NCBI GenBank assembly: GCA_038040485.1
Contig: JBBPIE010000004.1
Span: 1-64,000, forward strand
Direction of reading: 5' to 3'
DNA: 64,000 nucleotides
Source: Onstottus_B arcticum
GTDB lineage: Bacteria; Acidobacteriota; Blastocatellia; UBA7656
Shown here: piece after piece, positions 53,275 through 61,730 of the stretch
Layout of the letters: every line of letters begins with the position of its first letter
Position numbering within the stretch: position 1 is the stretch's first letter
Made by a program: the position numbers and the translations under genes
Notes under the pieces: generated by a model
The model's input: the letters and a program-made list of their open reading frames with translations, nothing else
The model's database searches: none
Told to the model about the DNA's origin: nothing

Positions 53275-54654
53275 ATGCTGCGCGCATTTGTCTTGTGTCT
53301 CTGCCTGGCAGTCCCCAGTCAATCCATCGTGTCCGCTAGCGCCACCCCAGCGGCTCGCCTGCCGAACATCGTCTTCATCTTTGTTGACGACATGGGCTAC
53401 GGCGATGTGGGCTGCTTCGGCGCGAAGGCTATTCGAACCCCTAACATCGATCGCATGGCGGCGGAAGGTTTGAAGCTGACTTCGTTCTACGTGACATCAC
53501 CGGTCTGCACACCGTCGCGCGCGGCGCTCTTAACCGGACGCTATGCCGCCAGGATGGGCGCGGCTCAGATGAATCTCGCTAACGTCTTGTTCCCAACGCA
53601 CAAGACAGGGCTGCCGCAGAGCGAGACAACCGTGGCTCGCGCACTCAAGCAGCGAGGATATGCGACCGCATGCATAGGCAAGTGGCACCTCGGAAACGTC
53701 GCGCCCTATCGAGCGATCGATCACGGATTCGATTACTATTTCGGAATACCCTACAGCAACGACATGACACCGACGCTGCTGCTGCGCAACGACGAGACGA
53801 TTGAAGAACCGGTCAGGCAGGACACCCTGACGCTACGGTACACGCAGGAAGCACTCAGCTTTATCGAGCGATCGAAAGGGCGACCCTTCTTTCTTTATTT
53901 GGCTCACAACATGCCGCATATTCCGCTGTTCGCCTCAGAACGATTTCGGGGCAAGTCAGCGGGCGGGCTCTACGGTGATGTGGTGGAGGAACTTGATTGG
54001 AGCGTCGGCGAAGTGCTCGGCGCGATAAAACGGCTCGGACTCGACAAGGACACGATAGTCTTCTTCGCAAGCGACAACGGCCCGTGGTATCAAGGCAGCC
54101 CGGGACCGCTTCGAGGACGGAAGGGCTCGACTTACGAAGGTGGCGTGCGAGTGCCCGGAATCGTACGATGGCCCGGCAAAATAAAGATGGGCAGCGTGTC
54201 GGACGAGCCCGTCGCGAGCATAGACTTTTTCCCGACAGCCGAAGCTCTCGCGGGAGGAAACAAGCCGGACTCGGGGGACAAGCTTTCAATCGACGGCAAA
54301 AACATCGTTCCTTTTCTGCTTGGAGCTGAAAAGAAAAGTCCAAACGATCTGCTGCTCTTCTTTGACGGCGTCTATCTGCAGACCGCGCGAGCCGGCCGCT
54401 GGAAGCTCCACGTCGCGCGATGGAACTATCCTCGCTATACGGCTTCGACCGGGCCGCAGCAAGATTTGATACTGGCAAGACCTGAACTCTATGACTTGAC
54501 TGTGGACGCGGGCGAAAGCTATGACCTTGCGGCGGATCACCCGGACCTCGTGAAGGAATTGAAAGCCAGGATCGCAGCCGCGCTGCGAAGCTTTCCGGAT
54601 GAGATCCAGCGGGCCAACGCCGGGCTGATCGGCGGCTCGCCGGCTAATCGCTGA
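53275..54654 (+). CDS. Sulfatase (formylglycine type), exported
   Basis: 459 residues from ATG 53275, which begins with a signal peptide (MLRAFVLCLCLAVPSQSIVS). A longer frame from 53218 overlaps the GNAT gene by 17 bases. Hydrolyses sulfate esters. Metal-binding IFVDDMGYGD; the formylglycine motif CTPSRAALLTGRYA has Cys at residue 78 of this start; GKWHLGNV and FFASDNGPWYQG complete the site. A Cys-type sulfatase needs a formylglycine-generating enzyme, which is not in this window. Substrate may be a sulfated glycan or arylsulfate. Confidence 0.92.
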   Translation: MLRAFVLCLCLAVPSQSIVSASATPAARLPNIVFIFVDDMGYGDVGCFGAKAIRTPNIDRMAAEGLKLTSFYVTSPVCTPSRAALLTGRYAARMGAAQMNLANVLFPTHKTGLPQSETTVARALKQRGYATACIGKWHLGNVAPYRAIDHGFDYYFGIPYSNDMTPTLLLRNDETIEEPVRQDTLTLRYTQEALSFIERSKGRPFFLYLAHNMPHIPLFASERFRGKSAGGLYGDVVEELDWSVGEVLGAIKRLGLDKDTIVFFASDNGPWYQGSPGPLRGRKGSTYEGGVRVPGIVRWPGKIKMGSVSDEPVASIDFFPTAEALAGGNKPDSGDKLSIDGKNIVPFLLGAEKKSPNDLLLFFDGVYLQTARAGRWKLHVARWNYPRYTASTGPQQDLILARPELYDLTVDAGESYDLAADHPDLVKELKARIAAALRSFPDEIQRANAGLIGGSPANR

Positions 54655-54705
54655 CGTCTTGCGACAAACGAACTCTTTGGACATTCTCGAACCGGAGGTG
54701 ACTGA

Positions 54706-55287
54706 GTGAACAGAACTGAAATAGAAATCAAACTCAACAATGATCGCGTGTGGTTGCTGGAACAGTACGCGGCTCTATCCGACGAAGACCGGGCGCGGCC
54801 AATCACTACAAGCAAGCACGACGCTGGAGCTCAATGGAGCGCAAAGGACCATCTGGTTCACCTGTCGGGCATCGAGCGTGCTTTCAATCGAATGGTGCGG
54901 CGACACCTGGAAGGCGATCCGAACCCGGTGGGACTAAGCGCAAGGCCCGACGGTTCGGCGCCGACTCGCGAAGAGATGTTGGGAGCGTTCAAAGAAACAA
55001 CGGAAGTGGCGCTTCGCAAGCGTGAAGAAATCATGGCTCGGGTTCACGCGATGAACGAAGAGTGGGTCGCCAAGCACCGCGACAAGAGCTACAACGAAGT
55101 CGTCGCGCTCGGCCAAAAAGTGCGGGGCGAAACACTCGAGCTTCTGGCGAGCCTGACCGATGAGCAGTTGCAACAGCAGCTCCCAGGCGCTCCGTGGGGC
55201 GACGGAACAATCGGCGGCGTAATGGCTATCAACGGCGATCACGGCCGCAGACATTATGATTCGGTCGCCGCGGGTCTTGCGAGATAA
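54706..55287 (+). CDS. DinB-like / DUF664-type four-helix protein
   Basis: 193 residues from GTG 54706, with GGAGGTG five bases upstream. The DinB fold is suggested by the spaced metal histidines: WSAKDHLVHLSGIERAFNRM and the C-terminal AINGDHGRRHYDSV. The middle is a long charged helix (KETTEVALRKREEIMARVHA). Family members are often metal-dependent transferases using mycothiol, bacillithiol or glutathione; here only the fold can be claimed. It follows the sulfatase in the same direction with a 50-base gap. Confidence 0.78.
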   Translation: MNRTEIEIKLNNDRVWLLEQYAALSDEDRARPITTSKHDAGAQWSAKDHLVHLSGIERAFNRMVRRHLEGDPNPVGLSARPDGSAPTREEMLGAFKETTEVALRKREEIMARVHAMNEEWVAKHRDKSYNEVVALGQKVRGETLELLASLTDEQLQQQLPGAPWGDGTIGGVMAINGDHGRRHYDSVAAGLAR

Positions 55288-55349
55288 GCAGCAGGTCTGG
55301 GATTGAGGTCTGAGTGCCGCCTTTCTTTAGAGGCTGTCGGATCACCGGT

Positions 55350-55472
55350 TTTCTCTGTGCAAACCTCTGCGTCTCTGTGTCTCTGTGGTTAGATAGTATC
55401 GCGGGTATCGTCCAACACTCGCGATACTATCTAACCACAGAGACACAGAGACACTGAGGTTTGCACAGAGAA
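55350..55472. repeat. Long near-perfect inverted repeat (CAGAGACACAGAGACAC type)
   Basis: Left arm 55350-55403 and right arm 55418-55472 are reverse complements over about 53 bases with only a few mismatches. The core is 14 bases. The outer part is the 8-base-period CAGAGACA family also seen at 28107-28228. The inner part (GATAGTATCGCG) is unique. It ends about 20 bases before the AGGAGG of the serine hydrolase gene. Confidence 0.93.
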
Positions 55473-55504
55473 GACTCGGGACTACAAACATCAGGAGGAT
55501 CACT

Positions 55505-56851
55505 ATGAAACGTCTCGTTACCCTCGCTCTCGCTGCAGCTATGATGTCAGTACCGCTGCTCGCCCAAACAAAAACCACGTCAGATAAGCAGTCGCCGGCC
55601 GGGCTGGCGATGGCCAGACCCGAAGCAGTGGGAATGTCTTCCGAAAGGCTCGCTCGCATTCGAGTCGCAATGCAGCGCTACGTCGACCGCAAGGAAGTGC
55701 CCGGCGTAGTGACGCTCGTGGCGCGGCGCGGCAAGGTCGTTCATTTCGACGCGATCGGCTTTCGCAACGCCGAAACTCAAGCGCCGATGACCACCGACAC
55801 GATCTTTAGAATCGCATCGATGACCAAGCCGATCGCCTCCGTCGCTTTGATGATGCTCTACGAAGAGGGCTACTTCCTGTTGACTGACCCGATCTCGAAA
55901 TGGCTGCCTGAGTTCGCCGACATGAAAGTCGCGGTAGCCGCGCCTCCGGCCGAACGCATCGGAGCGCCTTACAAACTTGTGCCCGCCGCCCGGCCGATTA
56001 CGATCAAGCACGTGCTTACTCACACCGCCGGGCTTCCAAACTCGTACCGCGGGTTCACCGTCGCCGAGTACGCCAAGACCGTTGCGAAGGTTAAGCCCGA
56101 CGAAACGATGACCGACCGCCTGAAACGAATCGCGAAGCTGCCGCTGAACTTTCATCCCGGCGACGCTTGGGAGTACGGACCTGGAACCGACGTTGTTGGC
56201 GCGTTGGTCGAGAAGATGTCAGGAATGTCGCTCGACGAATTCTTCCGAAAGCGAATCTTCGAACCGCTTGGGATGAAGGACACGCACTTCTACCTCCCAG
56301 CCGAAAAGATCGGGAGGCTCGCCGCGCTCTATCAACCGAACGCCGAGTCCAACAACACGATCAAGCTAACCGAAGCGCCGACCGTCGAAAGTCGTTGGGT
56401 GAAGGAGCCTCACGCGCTGTTCTCCGGGGCCGGCGGATTGGTATCGACCGCAGCCGACTATGTTCGCTTTCATCAGATGATGCTGAATTCCGGTGAGCTG
56501 AATGGAGTGCGCCTGCTGGGACGCAAGACGGTCGAACTGATGACCACGAATCACATCGGCGATCAGCAGGTGTGGCTGACCGGGCCGGGTTACGGTTTCG
56601 GGTTGGGCTACAGCGTGATTAAGGATGTAGGGCAAGCAGCAGTGACTTCGTCGGTTGGGACTTACGGATGGGGCGGCGCGTTTTGCACTTACTTCTGGGT
56701 CGACCCGGTTGAAGAGATGGTCGGCGTCGTGATGACTCAGGTCTCACCGTACACTCACCTGAACATTCGTCAGGAGTTTCAAGTGCTCGCAAATCAGGCG
56801 ATCGTTGACAGCGCGAAGAAGGGAAACTCGAACCACGCCGCGGCGCCGTAG
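55505..56851 (+). CDS. Exported serine hydrolase, beta-lactamase class C family
   Basis: 448 residues, ATG with AGGAGG six bases upstream. Signal peptide residues 1-20 (KRLVTLALAAAMMSVPLLAQ). Catalytic SxxK is S105-M-T-K108 (FRIASMTKPIASVALMML). A Tyr motif is at WEYGPGTDVVGALVEKMSG and the third box appears as YGWGGAFCTYFWVDP. Such proteins include esterases, DD-peptidases and beta-lactamase relatives, and sequence alone does not choose among them. The length is slightly over that of simple AmpC. Probably periplasmic. Confidence 0.9.
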   Translation: MKRLVTLALAAAMMSVPLLAQTKTTSDKQSPAGLAMARPEAVGMSSERLARIRVAMQRYVDRKEVPGVVTLVARRGKVVHFDAIGFRNAETQAPMTTDTIFRIASMTKPIASVALMMLYEEGYFLLTDPISKWLPEFADMKVAVAAPPAERIGAPYKLVPAARPITIKHVLTHTAGLPNSYRGFTVAEYAKTVAKVKPDETMTDRLKRIAKLPLNFHPGDAWEYGPGTDVVGALVEKMSGMSLDEFFRKRIFEPLGMKDTHFYLPAEKIGRLAALYQPNAESNNTIKLTEAPTVESRWVKEPHALFSGAGGLVSTAADYVRFHQMMLNSGELNGVRLLGRKTVELMTTNHIGDQQVWLTGPGYGFGLGYSVIKDVGQAAVTSSVGTYGWGGAFCTYFWVDPVEEMVGVVMTQVSPYTHLNIRQEFQVLANQAIVDSAKKGNSNHAAAP

Positions 56852-56984
56852 CCGCGAAGTTATAGAGGAACGGGCAAGGAAGGAAGTGAGGGACCGAAAG
56901 TCGACGACCGGTGTCGGCGTGGCTCTTTATTCTCGCGCGTTGGCTCGATACTGTCCTTCGCGAAGGAGGTTTCTAGGTCCCGCG

Positions 56985-57551
56985 CTACTTACCGACGGGT
57001 TCACGAACCTCAGCAGGCCGTTGTCGCTCACCAGCAATCTCAGTCGCCACTGCGTACGGTTGCCTGTCACGTTCCGTTTTCGCAGCTTCCTTCGCTCTGG
57101 TTTTCACGATGTGTTCCAGTTTATCAAAGAGAGTAAAATCGCCTCGCAGAATATCTGAAGCACATTCTTCTAGAGCGCGCGCATAGTGACTGAGAGTCTT
57201 GCGTAACGCGTCGACGGTGAGGCGCCGGGCAACATGCTCTGCTGAGAGTTTGAGTTCTGGATTCCGAATCTCAAGAACATCTTCGAGGTTAAAAACCGTG
57301 AGCTGACTTTCAGGCCCAATAACAACAGGGTTGTCCTTTATTCTCCCGTCAACGAGACGACAGAGTTCGACATAAACGTATTGCTCCCGCCACTCCAGCC
57401 CCACTTGTACGGCTGTGGTCGAATTCTGGTAGGTGAGTGTATATACGCCTCCAGTTGCGCGCTTTGCTCCACGCCTACATTCAAATCGCTTTATTAGGAA
57501 TTGAAACCTTTCAATGCAAATACTGAAAAAGGATTCGTTGAGGTTGCTCAT
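56985..57551 (-). CDS. Unknown protein, possible immunity partner
   Basis: 188 residues, ATG 57551, two bases after the stop of the preceding minus-strand frame. Soluble, with a beta-rich first half (RFQFLIKRFEC, GGVYTLTYQNSTTAVQVGLE, WREQYVYVELCRLVDGRI) and a helical second half ending in a charged tail. Tight coupling to a toxin-like fragment suggests an immunity protein, but I do not recognise a named family, so this is inference from context. Confidence 0.55.
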   Translation of the reverse strand: MSNLNESFFSICIERFQFLIKRFECRRGAKRATGGVYTLTYQNSTTAVQVGLEWREQYVYVELCRLVDGRIKDNPVVIGPESQLTVFNLEDVLEIRNPELKLSAEHVARRLTVDALRKTLSHYARALEECASDILRGDFTLFDKLEHIVKTRAKEAAKTERDRQPYAVATEIAGERQRPAEVREPVGK

Positions 57552-57553
57552 TC

Positions 57554-57877
57554 TTAACTTCCCTTCCCGCGGGATATTCTAGCATAAGGAATAGCTGGAT
57601 ACTTTTGCTCTCTCAGGGTTTTCTTTTCCATTTCATAGAACGGGCTGCGGAAACTGCGCGTCGCGTCAATACCAATGTCTACTATTTCATAGCCTTGCTT
57701 AATCTTCTTGAGTATCCAAGCCTTGTTTCTCTCAAGAGCCAGATTTTTGTCCCACGGTTCGATTCGCCTGCCTTGATACCAACTTGCGCCGATGCTCTTT
57801 GCGCCCGCTCTGATTCGCCGCATGTTCTCGCCTATGACTATTTTGCGCCGAGTCTTCAAAATATGTCGTTCCCGCAA
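57554..57877 (-). CDS. Orphan toxin-like C-terminal domain (partial)
   Basis: 107 residues from TTG 57877; the frame is open to 57943 without a good start or ribosome site. The segment KTRRKIVIGENMRRIRAGAK, NKAWILKKIKQGYEIVDIGI and RSFRSPFYEMEKKTL resembles a domain I associate with the C-termini of Rhs/polymorphic toxins. No delivery domain (Rhs repeats, PAAR or signal) lies upstream, so it is either an orphan module left by recombination or a small stand-alone protein. A 178-codon frame on the opposite strand (57605-58141) is rejected. Confidence 0.45.
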   Translation of the reverse strand: MRERHILKTRRKIVIGENMRRIRAGAKSIGASWYQGRRIEPWDKNLALERNKAWILKKIKQGYEIVDIGIDATRSFRSPFYEMEKKTLREQKYPAIPYARISRGKGS

Positions 57878-58002
57878 AGCACTCGGTCGGACTCTGGAAG
57901 ACCAGCTAGGAGATCCGGAATCCTCGCGCTGTCGGAAGTCGTCTTAACAACAGACGAGCGCCGTTATGACGCCCTCTCAGTCCACTCTACCTCAAAGCAT
58001 GA

Positions 58003-58734
58003 CTATTTCAGCTTCTCGAGCAGGCGTCGCGCTTTAGCTTTGATGTCCTCCTGCTCGAGAAGCGACCGGGCTAGGTCGCTCGCGCTGAGCACGCTTTCGA
58101 GCAAGGCGCGAGCTTCATCGTTCCTTCCCTTCTTGATGTAGTACTCGGCGAGCGTCACTTTCAAATCCGAGTTGTTTGCCCCGACCTTCAAGCCTGCCTC
58201 AAGCCGCTCTAATCCTCGCCGCTCATTGCCGCCAAAGAGTTTCGGTAGATTCAAGTCGATCTGGCCGAGCGCCGAATAGATGTCGCCGTTCTCGTAAGCC
58301 GGATTGATCGCGAGCGCTGCTTCGAACTCTCGGCGAACCGTCTTCACCAGGGTCAAACTTTGAAGCGCGCCTTTCAGATCTGCGTACTCGCCAGTCGCAG
58401 CCGCAAGCCAAAAGTGGCCTTCCACGCGAGCCGGGTCCAACTCGATTGCTTTCTTTCCCGCGTCCATCGCTGATTGAAGCACCTTGCCTTTCTTCGAGCC
58501 GTCCTTCTCGTGGTCTGCGAGGTAGTACCTGAACCGCGCAAGCCGCCAGAACGCTTCGAAGCTTGCCGGCTCCCGTTTCGTCACGTCTTCGACTAAGGAA
58601 GCGCCTTGCTTCAGACTCTCAACGTTGTCCCGCGCGGCAAACAGCTTGTCGGCCTTCGCAGTCCCGGTTTCCTGCGCGCTGACTTGCGAGGCAATGAAAA
58701 CAAAAATGGCTGAGACGAGAGCAAATCTTTTCAT
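58003..58734 (-). CDS. Exported TPR protein, TRAP-T (TatT)-like
   Basis: 243 residues from ATG 58734, beginning with a signal peptide (KRFALVSAIFVFIASQVSAQ). The longer frame to 58875 reads back into the upstream gene and is rejected. TPR-like helices follow: FEAFWRLARFRYYLADHEKD, AMDAGKKAIELDPARVEGHF, FEAALAINPAYENGDIYSAL, LAEYYIKKGRNDEARALLES. The pattern GDIYSALGQIDLNLPKLFGG is like the TatT component of TPR-associated TRAP transporters. No TRAP genes are nearby. Lies two bases after the glycosyltransferase gene, so the two are co-transcribed. Confidence 0.8.
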   Translation of the reverse strand: MKRFALVSAIFVFIASQVSAQETGTAKADKLFAARDNVESLKQGASLVEDVTKREPASFEAFWRLARFRYYLADHEKDGSKKGKVLQSAMDAGKKAIELDPARVEGHFWLAAATGEYADLKGALQSLTLVKTVRREFEAALAINPAYENGDIYSALGQIDLNLPKLFGGNERRGLERLEAGLKVGANNSDLKVTLAEYYIKKGRNDEARALLESVLSASDLARSLLEQEDIKAKARRLLEKLK

Positions 58735-58736
58735 AG

Positions 58737-60530
58737 TCAGTTCGATTGACGATTGGTCAGAATAAGTTTGCCGCCACTTTCGGCGAATCTGTGGGCCGGC
58801 GCGGGTAAGCCAGCCGCAAGCTCCTTGAACTTCGACGCGTCGGTGAACAGGTAGATGCGAGCCGGCTCCTTCCACAATCTCGCAAGATCCTCGCTGGTCA
58901 CAAAAATCGGCGGCGCGTCCTGAAAGTAAGACCCGTACTCGAGGTTCGCCGAGCGTCCGTTCAGAATGTAAACCATCCTGCGCGTGTAGAAGTTCAGCGA
59001 CGATCCGCCTTCGTACTCGCCGTTGATGACGATCATCTCGCCGTCTTTGTACTCGCGGGTGATCGCTTCGGCAAGTGTTCGCGATGAGAGATAGGGTTCA
59101 AAGACCGCGAGGCTCTTGTGAGCGCAAAAAAAGAACGCCGCCATCATCACAGTAATCGCGAGATTCGAAGCAAGGTGTTTGCGCTTGAATCGCAGCAGAA
59201 GAGCAAGCAGGGTGAGGCCGCCGAACGCCAGCGCCGTTACGACTAGCGGCCCTCTAAGCGCGGCCAGTGACTGCGGCGTTAGATCAAGCACATGCCCTAG
59301 CGACAATGCATAAGCATCGGGATTGCGCGTGAGCGCCGTCGAGATGTCCCCCTCGACCGACATCTGCCGCGTCGTGACCAACGCGTACGCGCACGCTGCG
59401 AAGACCAGAACGCCGAAACCGGCGAGCGCCGTCTGCGTGATCAACAGCGACCGTGGCGAGCCTTGCTCTTCTCGCCTTGCGATCGCTCGCCCGATCAATA
59501 TCGCGAACGCCGGATACGCCGGCATCGTGTAGTACTCCTGCGTCGTCGAGAACGAAAAGAACAAGATGATCAGCACAGCCCAGACCGCCATGAACAGCGA
59601 GAGCTTCTGTTCCCGATCCAGGCTTCTCACGCGACGCGGCATGTCCCTAATCACTAACGGCAAAAAGAAACTCCAGGGAAACAGCCACACCAGATGCAGC
59701 ACGAAAAACAGCGGCAGCGGCACCGTGTCGTAGTCCGCGGGATAACGCTTGCCGATGTAGCGCAGGAAGTGTTCGTTCATGAAGTAAAACCAGAAGAACC
59801 CCCTTCCCTGCCCAGCGGCGGGTGTCCCCGTCATCAGCGATCCCGGATTCGCGAGTCCCGCCGCAATATGCCACGGCGCTGCGATGACAAAGAACAACAG
59901 CGCGCCGGTGAAGAGCTTCAAGCGCAACAGCCTTCTCGTGTCTCCGGTGATCAGCAAGTACGCACCGATGATGATTGCTGGAAACGCGGCTCCGATCAGC
60001 CCTTTAGTCAGCACGCCAAGCGCACCAAATATATAAATCCCGTAAGCGAATCGCGACTTACCTTCCTCATCGATGGCGCGCAAGAAGCAATAGAACGCCA
60101 TCGTGACAAACAAAGTCAGCAGCACGTCCGGCCATAGCACTCGCGTGAACAGAAAGATTCCGACGCACGAACCAATCGCGAGCGCGGCGTAGAATCCCGC
60201 CTTCTCACCAAAGGCGAATCGGCCGAGCATCATCGTCGCCAACATCAACCCGAGCGCTGCAAGCGCGATCGGAAGTCTCGATGAAAACTCGCTGACTCCC
60301 AGCACCTTGTAGAACGCGGCGACCGACCAGTACATCAACGGCGCTTTTTCGAGATAGCGAATCTTGTTGGCGTGAAGCGTGACCCAGTCGCCGGTCTCCG
60401 CCGTCTCGCGCGCGGCTTCGGCGTGAACCGTGTCGGCGTCGTCCAGCAACGCGGGTGGATAACCGGAACTGGCAAGAAAAACAACTGCCCACAATCCCAC
60501 TATCGGTAGAACAAATCTCGCCTTTGTCAT
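58737..60530 (-). CDS. ArnT/PMT-like membrane glycosyltransferase
   Basis: 597 residues from ATG 60530 (MTKARFVLPIVGLWAVVFLA); a frame to 60587 adds an unlikely leader. A large multi-TM protein with the PMT/GT39-83 signature in the first periplasmic loop, LLDDADTVHAEAARETAETG, with adjacent Asp residues as catalytic acid, then KAPLMYWSVAAFYKV. About 11 TM helices are readable, followed by a periplasmic C-terminal domain (ITREYKDGEMIVINGEYEGG, then SLNFYTRRMVYIL). Such enzymes move a sugar from a polyprenyl phosphate to lipid A, protein or glycan. Acceptor unknown. Confidence 0.88.
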   Translation of the reverse strand: MTKARFVLPIVGLWAVVFLASSGYPPALLDDADTVHAEAARETAETGDWVTLHANKIRYLEKAPLMYWSVAAFYKVLGVSEFSSRLPIALAALGLMLATMMLGRFAFGEKAGFYAALAIGSCVGIFLFTRVLWPDVLLTLFVTMAFYCFLRAIDEEGKSRFAYGIYIFGALGVLTKGLIGAAFPAIIIGAYLLITGDTRRLLRLKLFTGALLFFVIAAPWHIAAGLANPGSLMTGTPAAGQGRGFFWFYFMNEHFLRYIGKRYPADYDTVPLPLFFVLHLVWLFPWSFFLPLVIRDMPRRVRSLDREQKLSLFMAVWAVLIILFFSFSTTQEYYTMPAYPAFAILIGRAIARREEQGSPRSLLITQTALAGFGVLVFAACAYALVTTRQMSVEGDISTALTRNPDAYALSLGHVLDLTPQSLAALRGPLVVTALAFGGLTLLALLLRFKRKHLASNLAITVMMAAFFFCAHKSLAVFEPYLSSRTLAEAITREYKDGEMIVINGEYEGGSSLNFYTRRMVYILNGRSANLEYGSYFQDAPPIFVTSEDLARLWKEPARIYLFTDASKFKELAAGLPAPAHRFAESGGKLILTNRQSN

Positions 60531-60661
60531 CGAAGGTATGGTTATAGCAAAGCAACGGCGGCTTGCTCCAACACTTCTGCGCTTCAAGTTCGAAACGCTG
60601 TAGAATTCCAGTGCGCGTCACCTGCCAAACGAATCTCACGAACAGATGAGGAGACAAGAAC

Positions 60662-61066
60662 ATGCTCAGAATCATTCTGTCGTGCGCAATCGCTGTCGCC
60701 CTGGCCGCCGCCCCTTCAAATCTCATAGCTTCTGCTGAAGATGGGCAGCATCGGAATTCCTCCGAGGCGGAGGTCAAGCAGACCATCAAAGACATAGGCG
60801 AGGGGTATCAGTCACGCGTCAAGATCACCCTGAAAGATGGAACAAAGATCGAGGGTTACATCAGCACGGTAGCCGATGATGGCTTCGCCGTAACAAATCC
60901 AAAGACCAGCAAGACGATCAAGGTTGCTTACGGCGATGTCGCGAAGGTCAGCAAACAGAAGCCACCGCGAACCGGGAGCGGACGCCCGATCGTGGCCATA
61001 ATCGGCGGAATTGCTATCGTCGTATTCGCCTTTGCTGTTTACTTCATCAGTGATAGAAAGGGCTAG
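60662..61066 (+). CDS. Small exported protein with Sm-like segment and C-terminal TM
   Basis: 134 residues, ATG with GAGGAG about ten bases upstream. Signal peptide (RIILSCAIAVALAAAPSNLI). The central 50 residues have a beta pattern VKITLKDGTKIEGYISTVAD then DGFAVTNPKTSKTIKVAYGD, which looks like an Sm-type small barrel. The C-terminal helix IVAIIGGIAIVVFAFAVYFI anchors it, leaving a short basic tail. Function unknown. It is transcribed away from the glycosyltransferase gene with 131 bases between. Confidence 0.75.
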   Translation: MLRIILSCAIAVALAAAPSNLIASAEDGQHRNSSEAEVKQTIKDIGEGYQSRVKITLKDGTKIEGYISTVADDGFAVTNPKTSKTIKVAYGDVAKVSKQKPPRTGSGRPIVAIIGGIAIVVFAFAVYFISDRKG

Positions 61067-61093
61067 TATTCAGTCAACATTATTTGATGAAAA

Positions 61094-61181
61094 CTTGTAC
61101 GGGTGCCCCTCCGTGGGCACCCCTCCTAGACAGGATCGAGGTCGCGACCGAGGGGCGCCCACGGTGGGACGCCCATACAAG
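61094..61181. repeat. Inverted repeat between two small secreted-protein genes
   Basis: Left arm 61094-61124 (CTTGTACGGGTGCCCCTCCG and on) pairs with right arm 61151-61181 (AGGGGCGCCCACGGTGGGAC and on) over 31 bases with about five mismatches. Core 26 bases. Not heptameric. It may also act as a terminator-like hairpin for the upstream gene, but no T-run follows. Confidence 0.88.
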
Positions 61182-61199
61182 CACACGGGGAGATTGTCT

Positions 61200-61670
61200 A
61201 TGGGTTCTTTGTTTCGATCCGCCTTCGCGGCGACGACACTCGCAACGGTTCTAGCGACGGCGTCCGCGCAAGCACCTAACGCACTCCGAGAAACTATTCG
61301 CCGCCACATCGCCAAACAAGGCCCGGTAAGCGAACAGCCCAAACCGATAATGGCTGATCTGGATGGCGATAAGAGCGACGAAGCCGTCGTGGCCTTCTGC
61401 ATAGACGAGAACCTGGCGGGCGGCGCGAGTGCAGGAGCGAGCAATCCCGCTAATGTGCATTGTGAACTCGCTGTCTTTACGCTCAAGAAGGGACAGTGGG
61501 TCGCAGTGGGTAAAGCAGAGCTAGGCCAGGGCGATGTTACGCAAGTCAAAGCCGGTGTTATCCACGCCGAATCAATTAACTATGCTCCAAAAGACCCTCT
61601 ATGTTGTCCAAGTCTGAAACGCTCGATACGCTTCGGCTTGAAAGGTGGCAAGCTTGTGCGGTTGCGGTGA
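61200..61670 (+). CDS. Exported protein of unknown function
   Basis: 156 residues from ATG 61200, with GGGGAG seven bases upstream. A frame open from 61011 translates the inverted repeat and is rejected. Signal peptide GSLFRSAFAATTLATVLATA. The mature part has an EF-hand-like acidic loop, ADLDGDKSDEAVVAFCIDEN, of the FG-GAP/VCBS kind. Four or five cysteines (CIDEN, VHCELAVF, DPLCCPSLKRS) may form disulfides. The end SIRFGLKGGKLVRLR is basic. Probably periplasmic or extracellular; role unknown. Confidence 0.75.
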   Translation: MGSLFRSAFAATTLATVLATASAQAPNALRETIRRHIAKQGPVSEQPKPIMADLDGDKSDEAVVAFCIDENLAGGASAGASNPANVHCELAVFTLKKGQWVAVGKAELGQGDVTQVKAGVIHAESINYAPKDPLCCPSLKRSIRFGLKGGKLVRLR

Positions 61671-61730
61671 AGGAGATTGTTTTCTGGCGGTTGATCTCTT
61701 TGTCTAGCAGGCTAACAGAGCGTCAGTTGC

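Noticed and set aside
57605..58141. 178-codon + strand frame
   Set aside because: Overlaps two minus-strand frames, Ser/Arg/Leu-rich with no domain pattern and no ribosome site.
61094..61181. Rho-independent terminator after the 60662 gene
   Set aside because: The inverted repeat is long and has no T-run after either arm; better described as a repeat.
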